From assembly GCF_001650725.1 (NCBI RefSeq), contig NZ_LXVX01000017.1, positions 1 to 64,000 on the forward strand: a stretch of 64,000 nucleotides of DNA. Direction: 5' to 3'. Position numbers and translations under genes: made by a program. The notes under the pieces are model-generated. The model did no database searches. It was given only the letters and a program-made list of their open reading frames with translations, and was not told the origin of the DNA. Origin of the DNA: Sphingobium sp. TCM1. Lineage in GTDB: Bacteria; Pseudomonadota; Alphaproteobacteria; Sphingomonadales; Sphingomonadaceae. Shown here one piece after another: positions 26,591 to 36,904 of the stretch (its first letter is position 1; each line of letters opens with the position of its first letter).

Positions 26591-29410
26591 ATGACCGACC
26601 GCCTGTCTGAGATTTTCCCCGGTGATTCCAGGATGAGCGCCCTCATGCGCGCGCATGAATGGGAGAAAACCCCGCTAGGGTCGCCAGAACAATGGCCTGA
26701 AGGCTTGAAAGCGTCGCTCCGGCTGATGCTCATGTCGCGGTTCGAGATGTGGCTTGGTTGGGGGGAGGATCTGACGTTTTTCTATAATGACGCCTACATT
26801 CCAACACTGGGTTCAAAACATCCCGCCGCGCTGGGCCAGCCCATGTCGCAGGTCTGGAACGAAGTGTTCGAGGCCGTCGAGGATCGTATCGTGTCGGTCA
26901 TGCGCGATGGCGTCGCGACCTGGGACGAGCAACTGCTCCTGTTCCTCGAGCGTAACGGCTACCTGGAAGAGACCTATCACACCTTTTCCTACAGTCCGCT
27001 CGTCGGCGGCCACGGTGCCGTGGAAGGCCTTATGTGCGTTGTCAGCGAGGAGACGGGCAGGGTCATCAGCGAACGACGGATCAAGCAACTCAACGATCTG
27101 GCCGCAGCATTGCTCAAGGCGCAAAGCCGATCGGACGTGGTGGAGGCGGTTCGCGTCCATTTTGGCATCGACAGCCGGGATTTCCCTTTCGCCGACCTCA
27201 TATTGTTCGATCTGCCCGACAGCCCCCATCCTGCCTCTGGGGACGCAACGCAGTGGCCCGTTGCGGCGATCGAGCGGGGTGAGAAGCAGACGGTCATCGC
27301 GCTTGATGGATCAGGGCGAAACCTGCCGACCGGACCGTGGCAGATACCGCCGCGTGACGCATTGATCCTTGCGGTCGAACAGCCGGGAGAGGGGCATGCC
27401 ATCGGCGCGCTCATTCTTGGCTTGAATCCGTATCGACTGCTCGATGAAGCCGCCCGCGATTTCGCCAGCCTCATCGCAGTGCAGATCGCCGGCGCACTTG
27501 CCACGATCGATGCCGTCTCCGCCCAGCGGCGCGACCGTGACCGGCTCTGGTCGCTTAGCCAGGACCTGATGCTGGTGTGTGATTTCGACGGCGTGATCCG
27601 GTCGGTGAACCCAACGGCAACGCGACTCCTGGGATGGCAGGAAGGTGAGATGGTTGGCCGGGTCCTTGCCGATTTCGTCCATCCTGGCGACATGGCTGAC
27701 ACGGCCAAGGAGGTCGCAAAGCTGGCGCAGGGCGTTACTACCCTCCTGTTCGAGAATCGCTATCGCTGCCGGGACGGCAGCTATCGGCTGCTCGACTGGA
27801 ACGCCGTTCCCGATGCCGGCCGCATTCATGCCGTTGCACGCGACATAACCCAAGAACGCCTGCTTGCCCGCGACCGGGAACGGATTTGGGCGATCTCGCC
27901 CGTCGTTAAAGTGGTGGTGACGACGGAAGGCGTCATCAACGCAGTCAATCCATCCTGGACGAAGGTGCTCGGATGGAGCGAGGCTGATACGGTAGGCCGC
28001 AATATCCTGGAGTTCGTGGCCGAGGAGCAGGAGGCCGTGCGCAAGCGACTGGCGGAGCTTTCGCAGCCCGGCGCGGCTGTCATAGAATCCCAGAGCGTCT
28101 TTCGGGCGCAGGATGGCAGCCACCATCGCTTCGCCTGGACCACCGTGCCCGAGGGCGGCCTGCTTTATCTGTTCGGTCGGGATATCACGGCTGAAACCGA
28201 AGCGGCCGAGGCGCTCGCCGCGACCGAAGAGGCGCTGCGCCAGAGCCAGAAGATGGAGGCGGTAGGGCAGTTGACCGGCGGCATCGCGCATGACTTCAAC
28301 AATCTGCTGGCGGGCATTCTGGGCAATCTCGAATTATTGGAGCTGCGCATCTCGCAAGGGCGGTTGGAGGCGATCGGCCGCCATCTCGAGACGGCTCAGG
28401 GAGCTGCAAAACGCGCTGCGGCGCTAACCCAAAGGCTGCTCGCCTTTTCGCGCCGACAGACGCTCGATCCTACGCCCGTCAATGTAAATCGGCTGGTCTC
28501 CGGCTTGGAAGACCTGCTGCGCCGCAGTGTTGGTCCTTCGGTCGAAATTGAGGTAGTGGGATCGGGCGGGCTGTGGACGACATTGGTGGATCGCTACCAG
28601 CTCGAAAACGCGTTGTTGAACCTGTGCATCAACGCGCGGGATGCCATGCCTGACGGCGGTCGGCTGACGATTGAAACGGCCAATAAGTGGCTTGACGATC
28701 GCATGGCGCGCGAACGCGAGTTACCACCAGGTCAATATGTATCGCTTTGCGTGAGCGATACCGGGACCGGCATGGCGCCCGATGTGATCGCCCGGGCGTT
28801 CGACCCCTTCTTCACGACCAAGCCGCTCGGCGAAGGCACGGGCCTGGGGCTCTCAATGATTTATGGCTTCGCGCGTCAATCGGGCGGCCAGGTGCGAATC
28901 TATTCCGAGGTGGGCGTCGGCACAACCATATGCCTTTATCTACCTCGTCATTCCGGGACCGTGGCCGAAACGGAGGAGGAAGGCGAGTCGATACGCGTGG
29001 ATCTTGGTGGCCATGGCGAGACGGTGCTGGTCATCGATGACGAGGCTTCGGTTCGCTCGCTTATCGTCGATGTCCTCACCGATGGCGGCTATCATGTTAT
29101 CGAAGCGGCGGATGGTCCGAGCGGCCTCAAAGTGCTCCAGTCCGACTTGCGTATCGACCTTCTCATCACCGATGTTGGTTTGCCCGGAGGAATGAACGGT
29201 CGTCAGGTCGCCGACGCCGGGCGAGTGTGCCGACCGCATCTTAAAATTTTGTTCATCACGGGATATGCGGAAAATGCCGTGGTCGGCAACGGCCTGCTGG
29301 GTCACGACATGCAGGTCATCACCAAACCCTTTGGCATAGAAGCCGTCGCCAGCAAGGTGCGCGAGATGATCGATGAGGCGGACAAGTCAAGGCGGAAAGG
29401 CGAAACATAG
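26591..29410 (+). CDS. hybrid sensor histidine kinase (PAS/GAF, HisKA, ATPase, receiver)
   Basis: A 939-residue soluble hybrid kinase; no membrane span. In order: PAS-like sensor (~30-160, starting [14 protein letters not shown]), GAF-like (~170-305), PAS (~315-425, [24 protein letters not shown]), PAS (~430-545), HisKA with H-box [17 protein letters not shown], HATPase ([20 protein letters not shown]) and a C-terminal receiver with [12 protein letters not shown] as phospho-acceptor site. The N-terminal element is common in HisKA kinases that sense light or redox, but no chromophore Cys is evident. An EcfG-type promoter precedes it. It is not co-transcribed with the KaiC operon (233-base gap). 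Input unknown. Confidence 0.9.
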   Translation: MTDRLSEIFPGDSRMSALMRAHEWEKTPLGSPEQWPEGLKASLRLMLMSRFEMWLGWGEDLTFFYNDAYIPTLGSKHPAALGQPMSQVWNEVFEAVEDRIVSVMRDGVATWDEQLLLFLERNGYLEETYHTFSYSPLVGGHGAVEGLMCVVSEETGRVISERRIKQLNDLAAALLKAQSRSDVVEAVRVHFGIDSRDFPFADLILFDLPDSPHPASGDATQWPVAAIERGEKQTVIALDGSGRNLPTGPWQIPPRDALILAVEQPGEGHAIGALILGLNPYRLLDEAARDFASLIAVQIAGALATIDAVSAQRRDRDRLWSLSQDLMLVCDFDGVIRSVNPTATRLLGWQEGEMVGRVLADFVHPGDMADTAKEVAKLAQGVTTLLFENRYRCRDGSYRLLDWNAVPDAGRIHAVARDITQERLLARDRERIWAISPVVKVVVTTEGVINAVNPSWTKVLGWSEADTVGRNILEFVAEEQEAVRKRLAELSQPGAAVIESQSVFRAQDGSHHRFAWTTVPEGGLLYLFGRDITAETEAAEALAATEEALRQSQKMEAVGQLTGGIAHDFNNLLAGILGNLELLELRISQGRLEAIGRHLETAQGAAKRAAALTQRLLAFSRRQTLDPTPVNVNRLVSGLEDLLRRSVGPSVEIEVVGSGGLWTTLVDRYQLENALLNLCINARDAMPDGGRLTIETANKWLDDRMARERELPPGQYVSLCVSDTGTGMAPDVIARAFDPFFTTKPLGEGTGLGLSMIYGFARQSGGQVRIYSEVGVGTTICLYLPRHSGTVAETEEEGESIRVDLGGHGETVLVIDDEASVRSLIVDVLTDGGYHVIEAADGPSGLKVLQSDLRIDLLITDVGLPGGMNGRQVADAGRVCRPHLKILFITGYAENAVVGNGLLGHDMQVITKPFGIEAVASKVREMIDEADKSRRKGET

Positions 29411-29643
29411 AGGATCAGCCCTATCGTAGAGACCCGTGAAGAGGCGGCGAACTGGCTGATATAACGGTTATCCTTTATCGCGCAAAATCTCTTTTCTCGC
29501 CGGGTCGGATAACGACAAGGAGATCCCGGCCGGATTAACGCGACAAGAATTCCATATTCCAATCGAAGGCGCGAGAACCGATCTCCATCGTACTGGCAAA
29601 GCGGGGGTGATTGTGCGATCCGATGCCAAACGAGGAGACATTT

Positions 29644-31083
29644 GTGAGCAAGCGTAAAGCCCAGCCTGTGGTTGCAACGGGTGTGGCAGGACTTGATGAA
29701 ATCCTGCGCGGCGGCCTACCCGCATCCAACCTCTACATGCTTCAGGGCGCGCCGGGCGCGGGCAAGACGACAGCCGCTCTGCAATTCTTGCGTGCGGGCG
29801 TAGAAGCTGGCGAAAGATGCATCTACGTAAGTCTTTCCCAAACAGCCGCGGAGCTGAAATCGATCGCCCTGTCGCATGGCTGGACGTTGGACGGGATTCG
29901 GATCGAGGAACTGTCGGCGTCTGACGCGGTAAACGGCGCCGCCGATCAGACCATCTTCCAGACCGCTGAACTTCGGCTCGACGAAACGCGCCAGGCGATC
30001 GAGCTGGCGATCGAGGAGCATAAGCCGCATCGCCTGGTATACGACTCGCTGCTGGAAATCCGGCTTATCACGGGTGATACGCCCCGGTTCCGCCGCGAAC
30101 TGCTCGGCTTCAAAGCGTTTCTCGCGCAGCACAAGGTCGTCGCGCTCCTACTCGACACCCAGACCAATGAGGCGGCGCCCAACGGAGAAGAGGTAGAAGG
30201 GATTGCGCATGGCGTCATCCGGTTCGACAAGTCGTTACAGGATTATGGCTCGGTGCGTCGGCGGATCGAGGTCAGCAAGATGCGCGGCGTGCCGATCGCC
30301 GACGGCTATCACGACATGGCGATCCGGCAAGGCGAAGGCGTTGTTGTTTTTCCCCGGATCATTCCGGGCGAAGCCGTCGATACCCGCAAGCCACAGCTGA
30401 TCAAATCGGGCGTCGATGCGCTCGACGACATGTTTGGCGGCGGCCAGGAATCGGGCACAACCACTCTGGTCATCGGCCAGTCCGGGACCGGCAAATCGAC
30501 CATGGCCTCGCTCTATGCAACCGCAGCGCTCAAGCGTGGCGAAGCAGTCGCGCTATTCCTGTTCGAGGAACGCCTGGAGACCTTCTTCCGGCGATCCGAA
30601 GGCCTCGGGATGGATTTGCGGCAGTTTCATAAGGACGGTCAGCTGATCATCCGGGACTTCAATCCTAACGAGATATCGCCCGGCGAATTCGCCCAGATCG
30701 CCCAATCGATCGTCAAGGATTTCAAGACCCGCGTCGTGGTCATCGACAGTTTCACAGGCTACCTCAACTCGTTGCCGCACCGCGAGAAGGCGGTGCGGGA
30801 CATTCAGTCCCTCCTAAAATATCTGGCGCGGTCGGGCGTACTGACGATGCTGATCGTCGCCCAGCACGGTCTGCTCGGCCAGAATGTCGGAATCGACGTC
30901 GATGTAAGCTTCCTGGGGGATACCGTACTCCTGCTGCGGATCATTGAAGATGATGGCCGTCTGCGACGCAACATCACCGTCGTCAAGAAACGCCATGGCC
31001 CCCATGACCTGAATGTTCATGAACTGTTGATCGAAAGCGACGGCGTCAGGGTCGTCCCGTTCAATCCGCTGCCGACGCCATGA
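29644..31083 (+). CDS. KaiC-like double-domain ATPase
   Basis: A 479-residue KaiC-family protein with two RecA-like domains, each with a Walker A: GAPGAGKTT near residue 35 and GQSGTGKST near 280, plus VVVIDSFTGYLNSL (Walker B of domain 2). I choose the GTG at 29644: GAGGAG lies 6-7 bases upstream, whereas the open-frame start at 29611 has none. No kaiA or kaiB is present, so a circadian clock is unlikely. In alphaproteobacteria KaiC proteins beside HWE kinases act in stress or light signalling. The stop overlaps the next start (ATGA). Confidence 0.88.
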   Translation: MSKRKAQPVVATGVAGLDEILRGGLPASNLYMLQGAPGAGKTTAALQFLRAGVEAGERCIYVSLSQTAAELKSIALSHGWTLDGIRIEELSASDAVNGAADQTIFQTAELRLDETRQAIELAIEEHKPHRLVYDSLLEIRLITGDTPRFRRELLGFKAFLAQHKVVALLLDTQTNEAAPNGEEVEGIAHGVIRFDKSLQDYGSVRRRIEVSKMRGVPIADGYHDMAIRQGEGVVVFPRIIPGEAVDTRKPQLIKSGVDALDDMFGGGQESGTTTLVIGQSGTGKSTMASLYATAALKRGEAVALFLFEERLETFFRRSEGLGMDLRQFHKDGQLIIRDFNPNEISPGEFAQIAQSIVKDFKTRVVVIDSFTGYLNSLPHREKAVRDIQSLLKYLARSGVLTMLIVAQHGLLGQNVGIDVDVSFLGDTVLLLRIIEDDGRLRRNITVVKKRHGPHDLNVHELLIESDGVRVVPFNPLPTP

Positions 31084-32156
31084 GTGGCGGTGATCTGGTC
31101 GAACCGGGTGCGCTGGACCAGGTCCTTATTCTAGCGCCCTATCGACGGGACGCGGCCTATCTGGGTCAGTTGCTCGCCGAATATGACATGGCTGTGGTGA
31201 CCTGCGTGTCTGCGGACGAACTGACGGGGTATCTGGCGGCTGGGCCGGGCGTGTTCGTAACGACCCATGAAGCATTGACCCCGGCCCTCATTGATATCGT
31301 CGCCCGGCATCTGAACACCCAGCCGCCATGGTCCGAAATGCCGATTGTGGTCCTGCTTGACCGCGCGTCACCGAATAGCCGGATCCGTGGCCAGTTGGCG
31401 ACTGCATGGCCACGGTCACGCCAGCTTTTCTATCAGCGCCCGCTAACCCAGGTCGAATTGGTCAGCGGCATCCAGTCGGCGCTGCTGGCGCGAATGCGGC
31501 AGAGGGAAGTGCGCGATCATATCGAGCGCGAGATCGAACTTCGGCGGGAACTGAACCACCGGGTCAAGAATATCCTCGCCAGCGTGTTTTCGATCTTCGA
31601 AATGACACGCAACGGCGCGACGAGTGTGGCGGCGCTTGCAGACGATTTCGGTGCTCGCCTGACCGCACTGTCCAATGTGCATTCCGCGGTATTCGAAGCC
31701 AAGGGAGAAGCAATCTCGATCGCCGAGATCGCACAGCTCACGTTCGATCCCTATCGGCAGATGGGGATCAGCCGGATCGATGCCTCCGGCCCGTCAGTCA
31801 TGCTGACACGCGAGGCGGGAACGACGCTGGCGCTCTGCCTGCATGAACTGACGACCAACGCGATCAAATATGGCGCGTTGTCCGTGCCGAACGGCCAAGT
31901 CATATTCCATTGGGACATACTGCCGGACGAGGGTCCTGACCTGTCTGTCTCGTGGCAGGAAATGGGTGGACCGGCTGTCGTCGCGCCGTCGCGCTCCGGC
32001 TATGGCACGCGCTATTTACGTGCGGCTCTCGGTGGCCTGTTCGGTGCCAAGCCCAACATCATGTTCGCTACCGAGGGCCTTCGATGTAAGATTAACGGGC
32101 CATTGGCGCGCGTCGCCTGCAACCCGGAGGCACCGGACAGCGTTTTGGGCTTATGA
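31080..32156 (+). CDS. HWE-family histidine kinase
   Basis: A 358-residue kinase. The N-terminal ~135 residues look like a receiver-type fold without a clear phospho-Asp (QVLILAPYRRDAAYLGQLL...). Catalytic part: H160 in ELNHRVKN, HELTTNAIKYGAL and WQE (VSWQEMGG) that define the HWE/HisKA_2 class. It is translationally coupled to kaiC and to the receiver gene by 4-base overlaps. HWE kinases often feed the PhyR/EcfG general stress pathway, which fits the many EcfG promoters here, though no phyR, nepR or ecfG is in the window. Confidence 0.88.
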   Translation: MSGGDLVEPGALDQVLILAPYRRDAAYLGQLLAEYDMAVVTCVSADELTGYLAAGPGVFVTTHEALTPALIDIVARHLNTQPPWSEMPIVVLLDRASPNSRIRGQLATAWPRSRQLFYQRPLTQVELVSGIQSALLARMRQREVRDHIEREIELRRELNHRVKNILASVFSIFEMTRNGATSVAALADDFGARLTALSNVHSAVFEAKGEAISIAEIAQLTFDPYRQMGISRIDASGPSVMLTREAGTTLALCLHELTTNAIKYGALSVPNGQVIFHWDILPDEGPDLSVSWQEMGGPAVVAPSRSGYGTRYLRAALGGLFGAKPNIMFATEGLRCKINGPLARVACNPEAPDSVLGL

Positions 32157-32536
32157 CATCAGACACAATTGGCGTTCGCAAGCCACTGCGGATTTATTGC
32201 ATCGAAGACAATCCCCTGATCGTGTTTCATATCGAACATCTGATTGAGGACGCGGGCCATGTTCTGGCGGGTTTTGCCGACAGCTTCTCCCAACTGAAGG
32301 CTGACGCTGCCGCGTCCGACATAGATGGCGCGCTTGTGGATATCGATCTGGCCGATGGACGCACCGGTCCCGATGCGGCTGCATGGCTCAAGGAACGTGG
32401 AATTCCGTCGATATTCGTAACCGGCCAGCAGGACATCGCGGATCTATATGCCGACCGAGTGGTCGGGGTGATCATCAAACCCATCGTTGCTGAGGATTTT
32501 GCGTATAAGATCCAACGTTTGGAAGGGCAGACCTGA
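32153..32536 (+). CDS. single-domain response regulator (receiver)
   Basis: A 127-residue stand-alone receiver: acidic pair E18-D19 (CIEDN), phospho-acceptor D63 (LVDIDL), T90 (FVTGQ) and K109 (IIKP). All functional residues are present. It overlaps the kinase gene by 4 bases and is its likely partner. With no output domain, it may relay phosphate or act by protein contact. Confidence 0.88.
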   Translation: MTSDTIGVRKPLRIYCIEDNPLIVFHIEHLIEDAGHVLAGFADSFSQLKADAAASDIDGALVDIDLADGRTGPDAAAWLKERGIPSIFVTGQQDIADLYADRVVGVIIKPIVAEDFAYKIQRLEGQT

Positions 32537-32616
32537 TCGCCATTCGTAGGTAGAAGTCGACTCTGTCCCGGCAATCTTGCGGCGGCTCCGGGATCGCCCC
32601 AACGCATATGTCGACA

Positions 32617-32641
32617 GGAACGAAATTTTATCAAAGTGGTT
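32617..32641 (+). promoter_or_regulatory. EcfG-type promoter of the CinA-like/NAD synthetase unit
   Basis: GGAAC (32617-32621), 16 bases, GGTT (32638-32641). A transcript would begin around 32648, after the ATG at 32643, so translation must start at the later GTG at 32673. Confidence 0.75.
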
Positions 32642-32672
32642 AATGACGCAAGTAAGTGAGCGGAGTGGGAAC

Positions 32673-33197
32673 GTGTCTCATAGCCCGGCAGAAACTCTGT
32701 CCCCTGTCTTGCCGACTGCGGTCGAAGACGCAGCCTCCAAGCTCCTTCGTGCCTGTTGTGACGCCCGATTCAAGATCGCGACGGCGGAAAGTTGCACGGG
32801 TGGTCTACTCGCCTCTCTGCTTACCGACGTGGAGGGTGCGAGCCACGCCTTCGAGCGTGGCTTCATTGTCTATAGCGAAGAATCCAAATGTGAATTGCTT
32901 GGCATCGCGAGGAATCAGATTGATATGTGCGGCGCCGTCAGTCGTGACGTCGCTATTGCAATGGCGCAGGGCACCATCCGGCAGTCAGCCGCCGATATTG
33001 CCCTTGCGATCACCGGCTATGCGGGTCCCACCAACGACGGGGGAGAGGAGGGGCTTGTTCATTTTGCCTGTACGGGCAGAAGCAGAACGACAAGACATAG
33101 GGTGGAGCATCTCGGCGCCATAGGCCGTGGACCCATTCGGATCGCAGCCGTAACGGTGGCTTTGGATATGATGATGGACGCTGTGCGTGACGCCTGA
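32673..33197 (+). CDS. CinA C-terminal-domain family amidohydrolase
   Basis: A 174-residue protein of the stand-alone CinA C-terminal family (nicotinamide-nucleotide deamidase, PncC type): VEDAASKLLRACCDARFKIATAESCTGGLLASLLTDVEGAS, GFIVYSEESK, ALAITGYAGPTNDG. It would convert NMN to nicotinate mononucleotide in NAD salvage. The start is set at the GTG at 32673, because the EcfG promoter places the transcript start after the ATG at 32643. It overlaps the NAD synthetase gene by 11 bases, so the two are one NAD-metabolic unit. Confidence 0.8.
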   Translation: MSHSPAETLSPVLPTAVEDAASKLLRACCDARFKIATAESCTGGLLASLLTDVEGASHAFERGFIVYSEESKCELLGIARNQIDMCGAVSRDVAIAMAQGTIRQSAADIALAITGYAGPTNDGGEEGLVHFACTGRSRTTRHRVEHLGAIGRGPIRIAAVTVALDMMMDAVRDA

Positions 33198-35256
33198 TCG
33201 CTTTGCCTCGATCGATGGGCATGGATTGATCCGCCTTGCGGCCGCAACGCCGACTGCAAGCGTCGGCGATGTGGGAGCCAATTCCAATGCAATCCTAGAC
33301 TTAGCGCGGAAAGCGGCGTCGGTCGGCGCCGACATCGTCCTGTTTCCAGAGCTCTGCCTGTCGTCCTACGCGATCGATGATCTGCATCTGCAGGATGCGC
33401 TGCTCGACCGCGTGGAAATGGAAATCGGCAAGCTGATCGAGGCGAGCCGGGACTTACCTGTCCTGCTCGTTGGCGCTCCGGTTCGACGTGCGGGGCGCCT
33501 CTATAATGCGGCCTTGGCCATCGGTCGGGGGAAGCTCCTGGGCGTCGTCCCGAAAAGCTACCTACCCAATTATCGCGAATATTATGAGAAGCGCTGGTTC
33601 GCGTCCGGTGCTGGCTTGACCGAACTCGATATCGAGCTTGCCGGCTGCCAGGCGCCCTTTGGGACCGACCTCATCTTTTCGGCAAAGGAGAAGTCAGACT
33701 TCATCTTTCATATCGAGATTTGCGAGGATTACTGGTCGCCCTTACCCCCCTCGACGAGGGGCGCGCTGGCGGGCGCGTTGATCCTCTGTAATCTCTCGGC
33801 GTCGAACATCACCATCGGCAAATCGCGCGATCGGCATATGTTGTCGGCTTCTCAATCGGCGCGATGCCTGGCCGCTTATGCCTATTCTGCGGCAGGCCCT
33901 GGAGAAAGCACGACGGACTTAGCCTGGGATGGCCAGGCAATGGTGCACGAACTGGGCGAATTGTTAGCAGAATCGAAGCGCTTCGGGGACGACCCGGAGC
34001 TTACAATGGCCGATATCGATGTTCAGCGTCTGCGGCTCGAAAGGATGCGCAACGGAACCTTCAACGATACAGTCACGGCATGCGGCCACCCCGAACAGCG
34101 GTTCCGTCCCGTAAAGTTTTCGTGGGCAGCGCAGGGGGATCGTTCGGGCCTGTACCGCCCGCAACGGCGCTTTCCCTTTGTCCCCGCCGATGCGATGGCG
34201 CTGGATGCCGACTGCTACGAAGCCTTCAACATCCAGGTCGAAGGGCTGGTCACCCGTTTCCGGGCTACGTCGGGTAAGCATCTGATCATCGGCGTTTCGG
34301 GCGGGCTCGATTCCACACATGCGCTGATCGTGGCGGCCAAGGCATGCGACCGGCTAGGTCTCCCGCGTTCGACGATCCTTGGTTTTACCATGCCGGGCTT
34401 TGCGACCGGTGAAGAAACCAGGTCCAATGCCTGGGCGCTGATGAACGCGCTTGGCATAACGGCCACGGAGATCGATATCCGTCCCGCTGCGCACCAGATG
34501 CTGTCCGACATGAAGCATCCCTTCGCCGCTGGTGAGCCGCGATACGACATCACTTTCGAAAATGTGCAGGCGGGCCTGCGCACCGACTATCTGTTTCGGC
34601 TCGCCAACCACCGCGGCGGTTTCGTCATCGGCACCGGGGACCTGTCCGAATTGGCGCTGGGCTGGTGTACCTATGGTGTGGGCGACCAGATGAGTCATTA
34701 CGCGGTCAATGGCGGGGTTCCCAAGACGCTTATCCAATATTTGATACGCTGGTGCGTGTCCACCGGACAATTCGATTCCGCCACGGACGCGATCCTGACT
34801 GCTATCCTCGGCACTGAAATATCGCCAGAGCTTGTCCCGGCCGATGCGAGCGGCGCACTGCAGAGCACGGAGAGCAAGGTTGGACCTTATGCCCTCAATG
34901 ATTTCTTCCTTCACCATGTGGCGCGCGTCGGACTGCCGCCCTCCAAAGTGGCATTTCTGGCTTGGCAGGCCTGGCGCGACGCCGATGCGGGGGAATGGCC
35001 GCCCGGCTATCCTGACGATGCCAAAATCTCTTACGATCTAACATCGATCCGGCATTGGCTTGAAAATTTCCTGTTTCGCTTCTTCACGATCAGCCAGTTC
35101 AAGCGATCGGCAATCCCCAACGGGCCCAAAGTTTCATCCGGCGGGGCATTATCGCCGCGCGGAGACTGGCGAGCACCATCCGATGGAACCGCAGCAGTCT
35201 GGCTCGATGAACTGGCAGCAGCGTTCGCCGACGCTACCGACCGCTCCGAGCCATGA
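33187..35256 (+). CDS. nadE: glutamine-dependent NAD synthetase
   Basis: A 689-residue two-domain enzyme. The N-terminal nitrilase/glutaminase domain has the E-K-C triad: FPELCLSSYA (Glu), PKSYLPNYREYYEKRWF (Lys), EICEDYW (Cys). The C-terminal synthetase domain has the PP-loop GVSGGLDSTHAL. It makes NAD from nicotinate adenine dinucleotide, ATP and glutamine. The length matches the long glutamine-dependent class. It starts with GTG at 33187, inside the CinA-like gene. The pairing gives two NAD-synthesis steps under one EcfG promoter. Confidence 0.92.
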   Translation: MTPDRFASIDGHGLIRLAAATPTASVGDVGANSNAILDLARKAASVGADIVLFPELCLSSYAIDDLHLQDALLDRVEMEIGKLIEASRDLPVLLVGAPVRRAGRLYNAALAIGRGKLLGVVPKSYLPNYREYYEKRWFASGAGLTELDIELAGCQAPFGTDLIFSAKEKSDFIFHIEICEDYWSPLPPSTRGALAGALILCNLSASNITIGKSRDRHMLSASQSARCLAAYAYSAAGPGESTTDLAWDGQAMVHELGELLAESKRFGDDPELTMADIDVQRLRLERMRNGTFNDTVTACGHPEQRFRPVKFSWAAQGDRSGLYRPQRRFPFVPADAMALDADCYEAFNIQVEGLVTRFRATSGKHLIIGVSGGLDSTHALIVAAKACDRLGLPRSTILGFTMPGFATGEETRSNAWALMNALGITATEIDIRPAAHQMLSDMKHPFAAGEPRYDITFENVQAGLRTDYLFRLANHRGGFVIGTGDLSELALGWCTYGVGDQMSHYAVNGGVPKTLIQYLIRWCVSTGQFDSATDAILTAILGTEISPELVPADASGALQSTESKVGPYALNDFFLHHVARVGLPPSKVAFLAWQAWRDADAGEWPPGYPDDAKISYDLTSIRHWLENFLFRFFTISQFKRSAIPNGPKVSSGGALSPRGDWRAPSDGTAAVWLDELAAAFADATDRSEP

Positions 35257-35366
35257 AAGCCGATACAATTACGCGACGACACCAAATGTCCTTGGGATCG
35301 AGCGGGCCTAGCTTCCTGCTTCAGCATGAGCGCTGCTTAGGTCAGATTGGGTTGGATCGCTCGCGT

Positions 35367-35391
35367 TGAACTCAGTGGGCATTTGCGTGTT
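35367..35391 (+). promoter_or_regulatory. possible EcfG-like promoter of the SDR gene (weak)
   Basis: TGAAC-N16-TGTT: one mismatch in each box. It is 36 bases upstream of the SDR start. Confidence 0.3.
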
Positions 35392-35426
35392 GAAATCTTG
35401 ATCTCAACAAATCTGGACAGCGCACC

Positions 35427-36281
35427 ATGGCCGACCCAAGACCGCCCCAACCAGAGCAACAGCAAGCGATGCCGGGGCTGACCAAGCCTATGGATCCACG
35501 CCCTGACCACGGCGAAACGAGCTATCAGGGATCGGGTAAGCTAAGCGGCAAGACGGCGATTATAACTGGTGGCGACAGCGGCATCGGGCGCGCCGTTGCA
35601 ATCGCTTTCGCGCGAGAGGGTGCCGATATCCTTATTTCCTATCTCAATGAAGAAGAGGATGCCCGAGAAACGGCGAAGTGGGTCGAAGAGGCTGGGCGCA
35701 AGGCGGTGCTGGTGCCTGGTGACATCAGCAATGCCGGCCACTGTCGATTGATTGTCGATCGCGCTCTGGAAGAGTTCGGCGGTGTGCATATCCTCGTCAA
35801 CAACGCCGCCCATCAGGCGAGTTTCGAAAAGATCGGCGACATTTCGGACGAGGAATGGCAGCAGACATTCGCCACGAACATTCATGCGATGTTCTATCTT
35901 GTCAAAGCGGCGGAGCCGCACTTGGCCCCCGGGGCCTCGATCATCAATACGACGTCGATCAATGCCGATCAGCCCAATGCCCATCTCCTTGCCTATGCAA
36001 CGACGAAGGGCGCTATCCAGAATTTCACGATGGGCCTTGCCCAGTTGCTGGCCGACAAGGAAATCCGGGTAAATTGCGTAGCGCCTGGACCGATCTGGAC
36101 GCCGCTTATTCCTTCGACCATGCCGCCGGAGGCCGTGAAGAATTTCGGGAAAAATACTCCGTTCGGTCGCGCCGGCCAGCCTCGCGAGTTGGCTTCAGCC
36201 TATGTGATGCTTGCAAGCGATGAATCTAGTTATACGACGGGTGCTACGGTCGCTGTTACAGGCGGGCGGCCCTTCATCTGA
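35427..36281 (+). CDS. SDR-family oxidoreductase (YghA-like)
   Basis: A 284-residue short-chain dehydrogenase. After a ~40-residue polar N-terminus, AIITGGDSGIGRAVA (cofactor loop), NNAA, catalytic Ser in INTTSI and Y-x3-K in YATTKGAIQ. The C-terminal PFGRAGQPRELASAYVMLASDESSYTTGA matches the extended YghA-type group of stress-associated oxidoreductases. Substrate unknown. Confidence 0.88.
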   Translation: MADPRPPQPEQQQAMPGLTKPMDPRPDHGETSYQGSGKLSGKTAIITGGDSGIGRAVAIAFAREGADILISYLNEEEDARETAKWVEEAGRKAVLVPGDISNAGHCRLIVDRALEEFGGVHILVNNAAHQASFEKIGDISDEEWQQTFATNIHAMFYLVKAAEPHLAPGASIINTTSINADQPNAHLLAYATTKGAIQNFTMGLAQLLADKEIRVNCVAPGPIWTPLIPSTMPPEAVKNFGKNTPFGRAGQPRELASAYVMLASDESSYTTGATVAVTGGRPFI

Positions 36282-36607
36282 AATTCATTACCAATGAGGA
36301 AGGGGGAGCCTCGCATACCGTTGATGCGGGGCGCCATTCTGACCCGGAAAGCCACTGAAGTGCCGGACGCAGCTGCGGCACGACAGGCTGCGTTCCGGTG
36401 CTGTAATTCACGATGACCCGGTTGTACTTTGGGATCGGCGTGACTATAGGTGGAAGTCACGAACGACACCGGGGCACGCCTTTTTACGATCCTGATGCTC
36501 TCGATCGATGCGCCTTCAACCAATTGGCGTGAATGTTCAGGCCAATTTCCCCAGGGCATGGCGATCAATGTCCGCCACCTAAAGTTCAGTCAGGGCCTGG
36601 AGTATCG
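36282..36607. other. no gene supported
   Basis: No recognisable reading frame, promoter or repeat seen between the SDR gene and the convergent small basic gene. Confidence 0.4.
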
Positions 36608-36904
36608 TTAGGCCTTCGACTGTCTGCGCCGAGTTTCCCACCCCTTCTTCGCAGCGGCGGATCGATCTTCCTTGGTCTGGCTAGCTCCGCCGGCACGCCC
36701 GCCTTTGCTCGATGACGCGTGGTTCTCGGCCTTGCCTCGCCCCGAACCGGATTTCTTGCCACCGCCAGACTCCTTGTTCACCGTCGCCCATGCGCGGCGC
36801 TCAGCCTCATCTTTGGGAATGCCGCGATCCTCATACCCGTCCTCGATATGCTCGGCCTTGCGCTTTTGTTTGTCAGTATAACTCGACTTATCACCGCGGG
36901 GCAT
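36608..36904 (-). CDS. small basic protein annotated in relatives as 'plasmid stabilization protein'
   Basis: A 98-residue very basic protein: MPRGDKSSYTDKQKRKAEHIEDGYEDRGI...AERRAWATVNKESGGGKKSGSGRGK, a disordered Lys/Gly/Ser linker, and TKEDRSAAAKKGWETRRR. The N-terminal helix pair is the conserved part. The ATG at 36904 has a strong AAGGAGGAG site. The name is inherited from databases as far as I recall; no toxin or antitoxin partner is visible. It could be a nucleic-acid-binding stress protein. Confidence 0.7.
   Translation of the reverse strand: MPRGDKSSYTDKQKRKAEHIEDGYEDRGIPKDEAERRAWATVNKESGGGKKSGSGRGKAENHASSSKGGRAGGASQTKEDRSAAAKKGWETRRRQSKA

Noticed and set aside
29411..29643. Search for an EcfG promoter before the KaiC operon
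   Set aside because: No GGAAC-N15-17-CGTT-like pair found within this gap.
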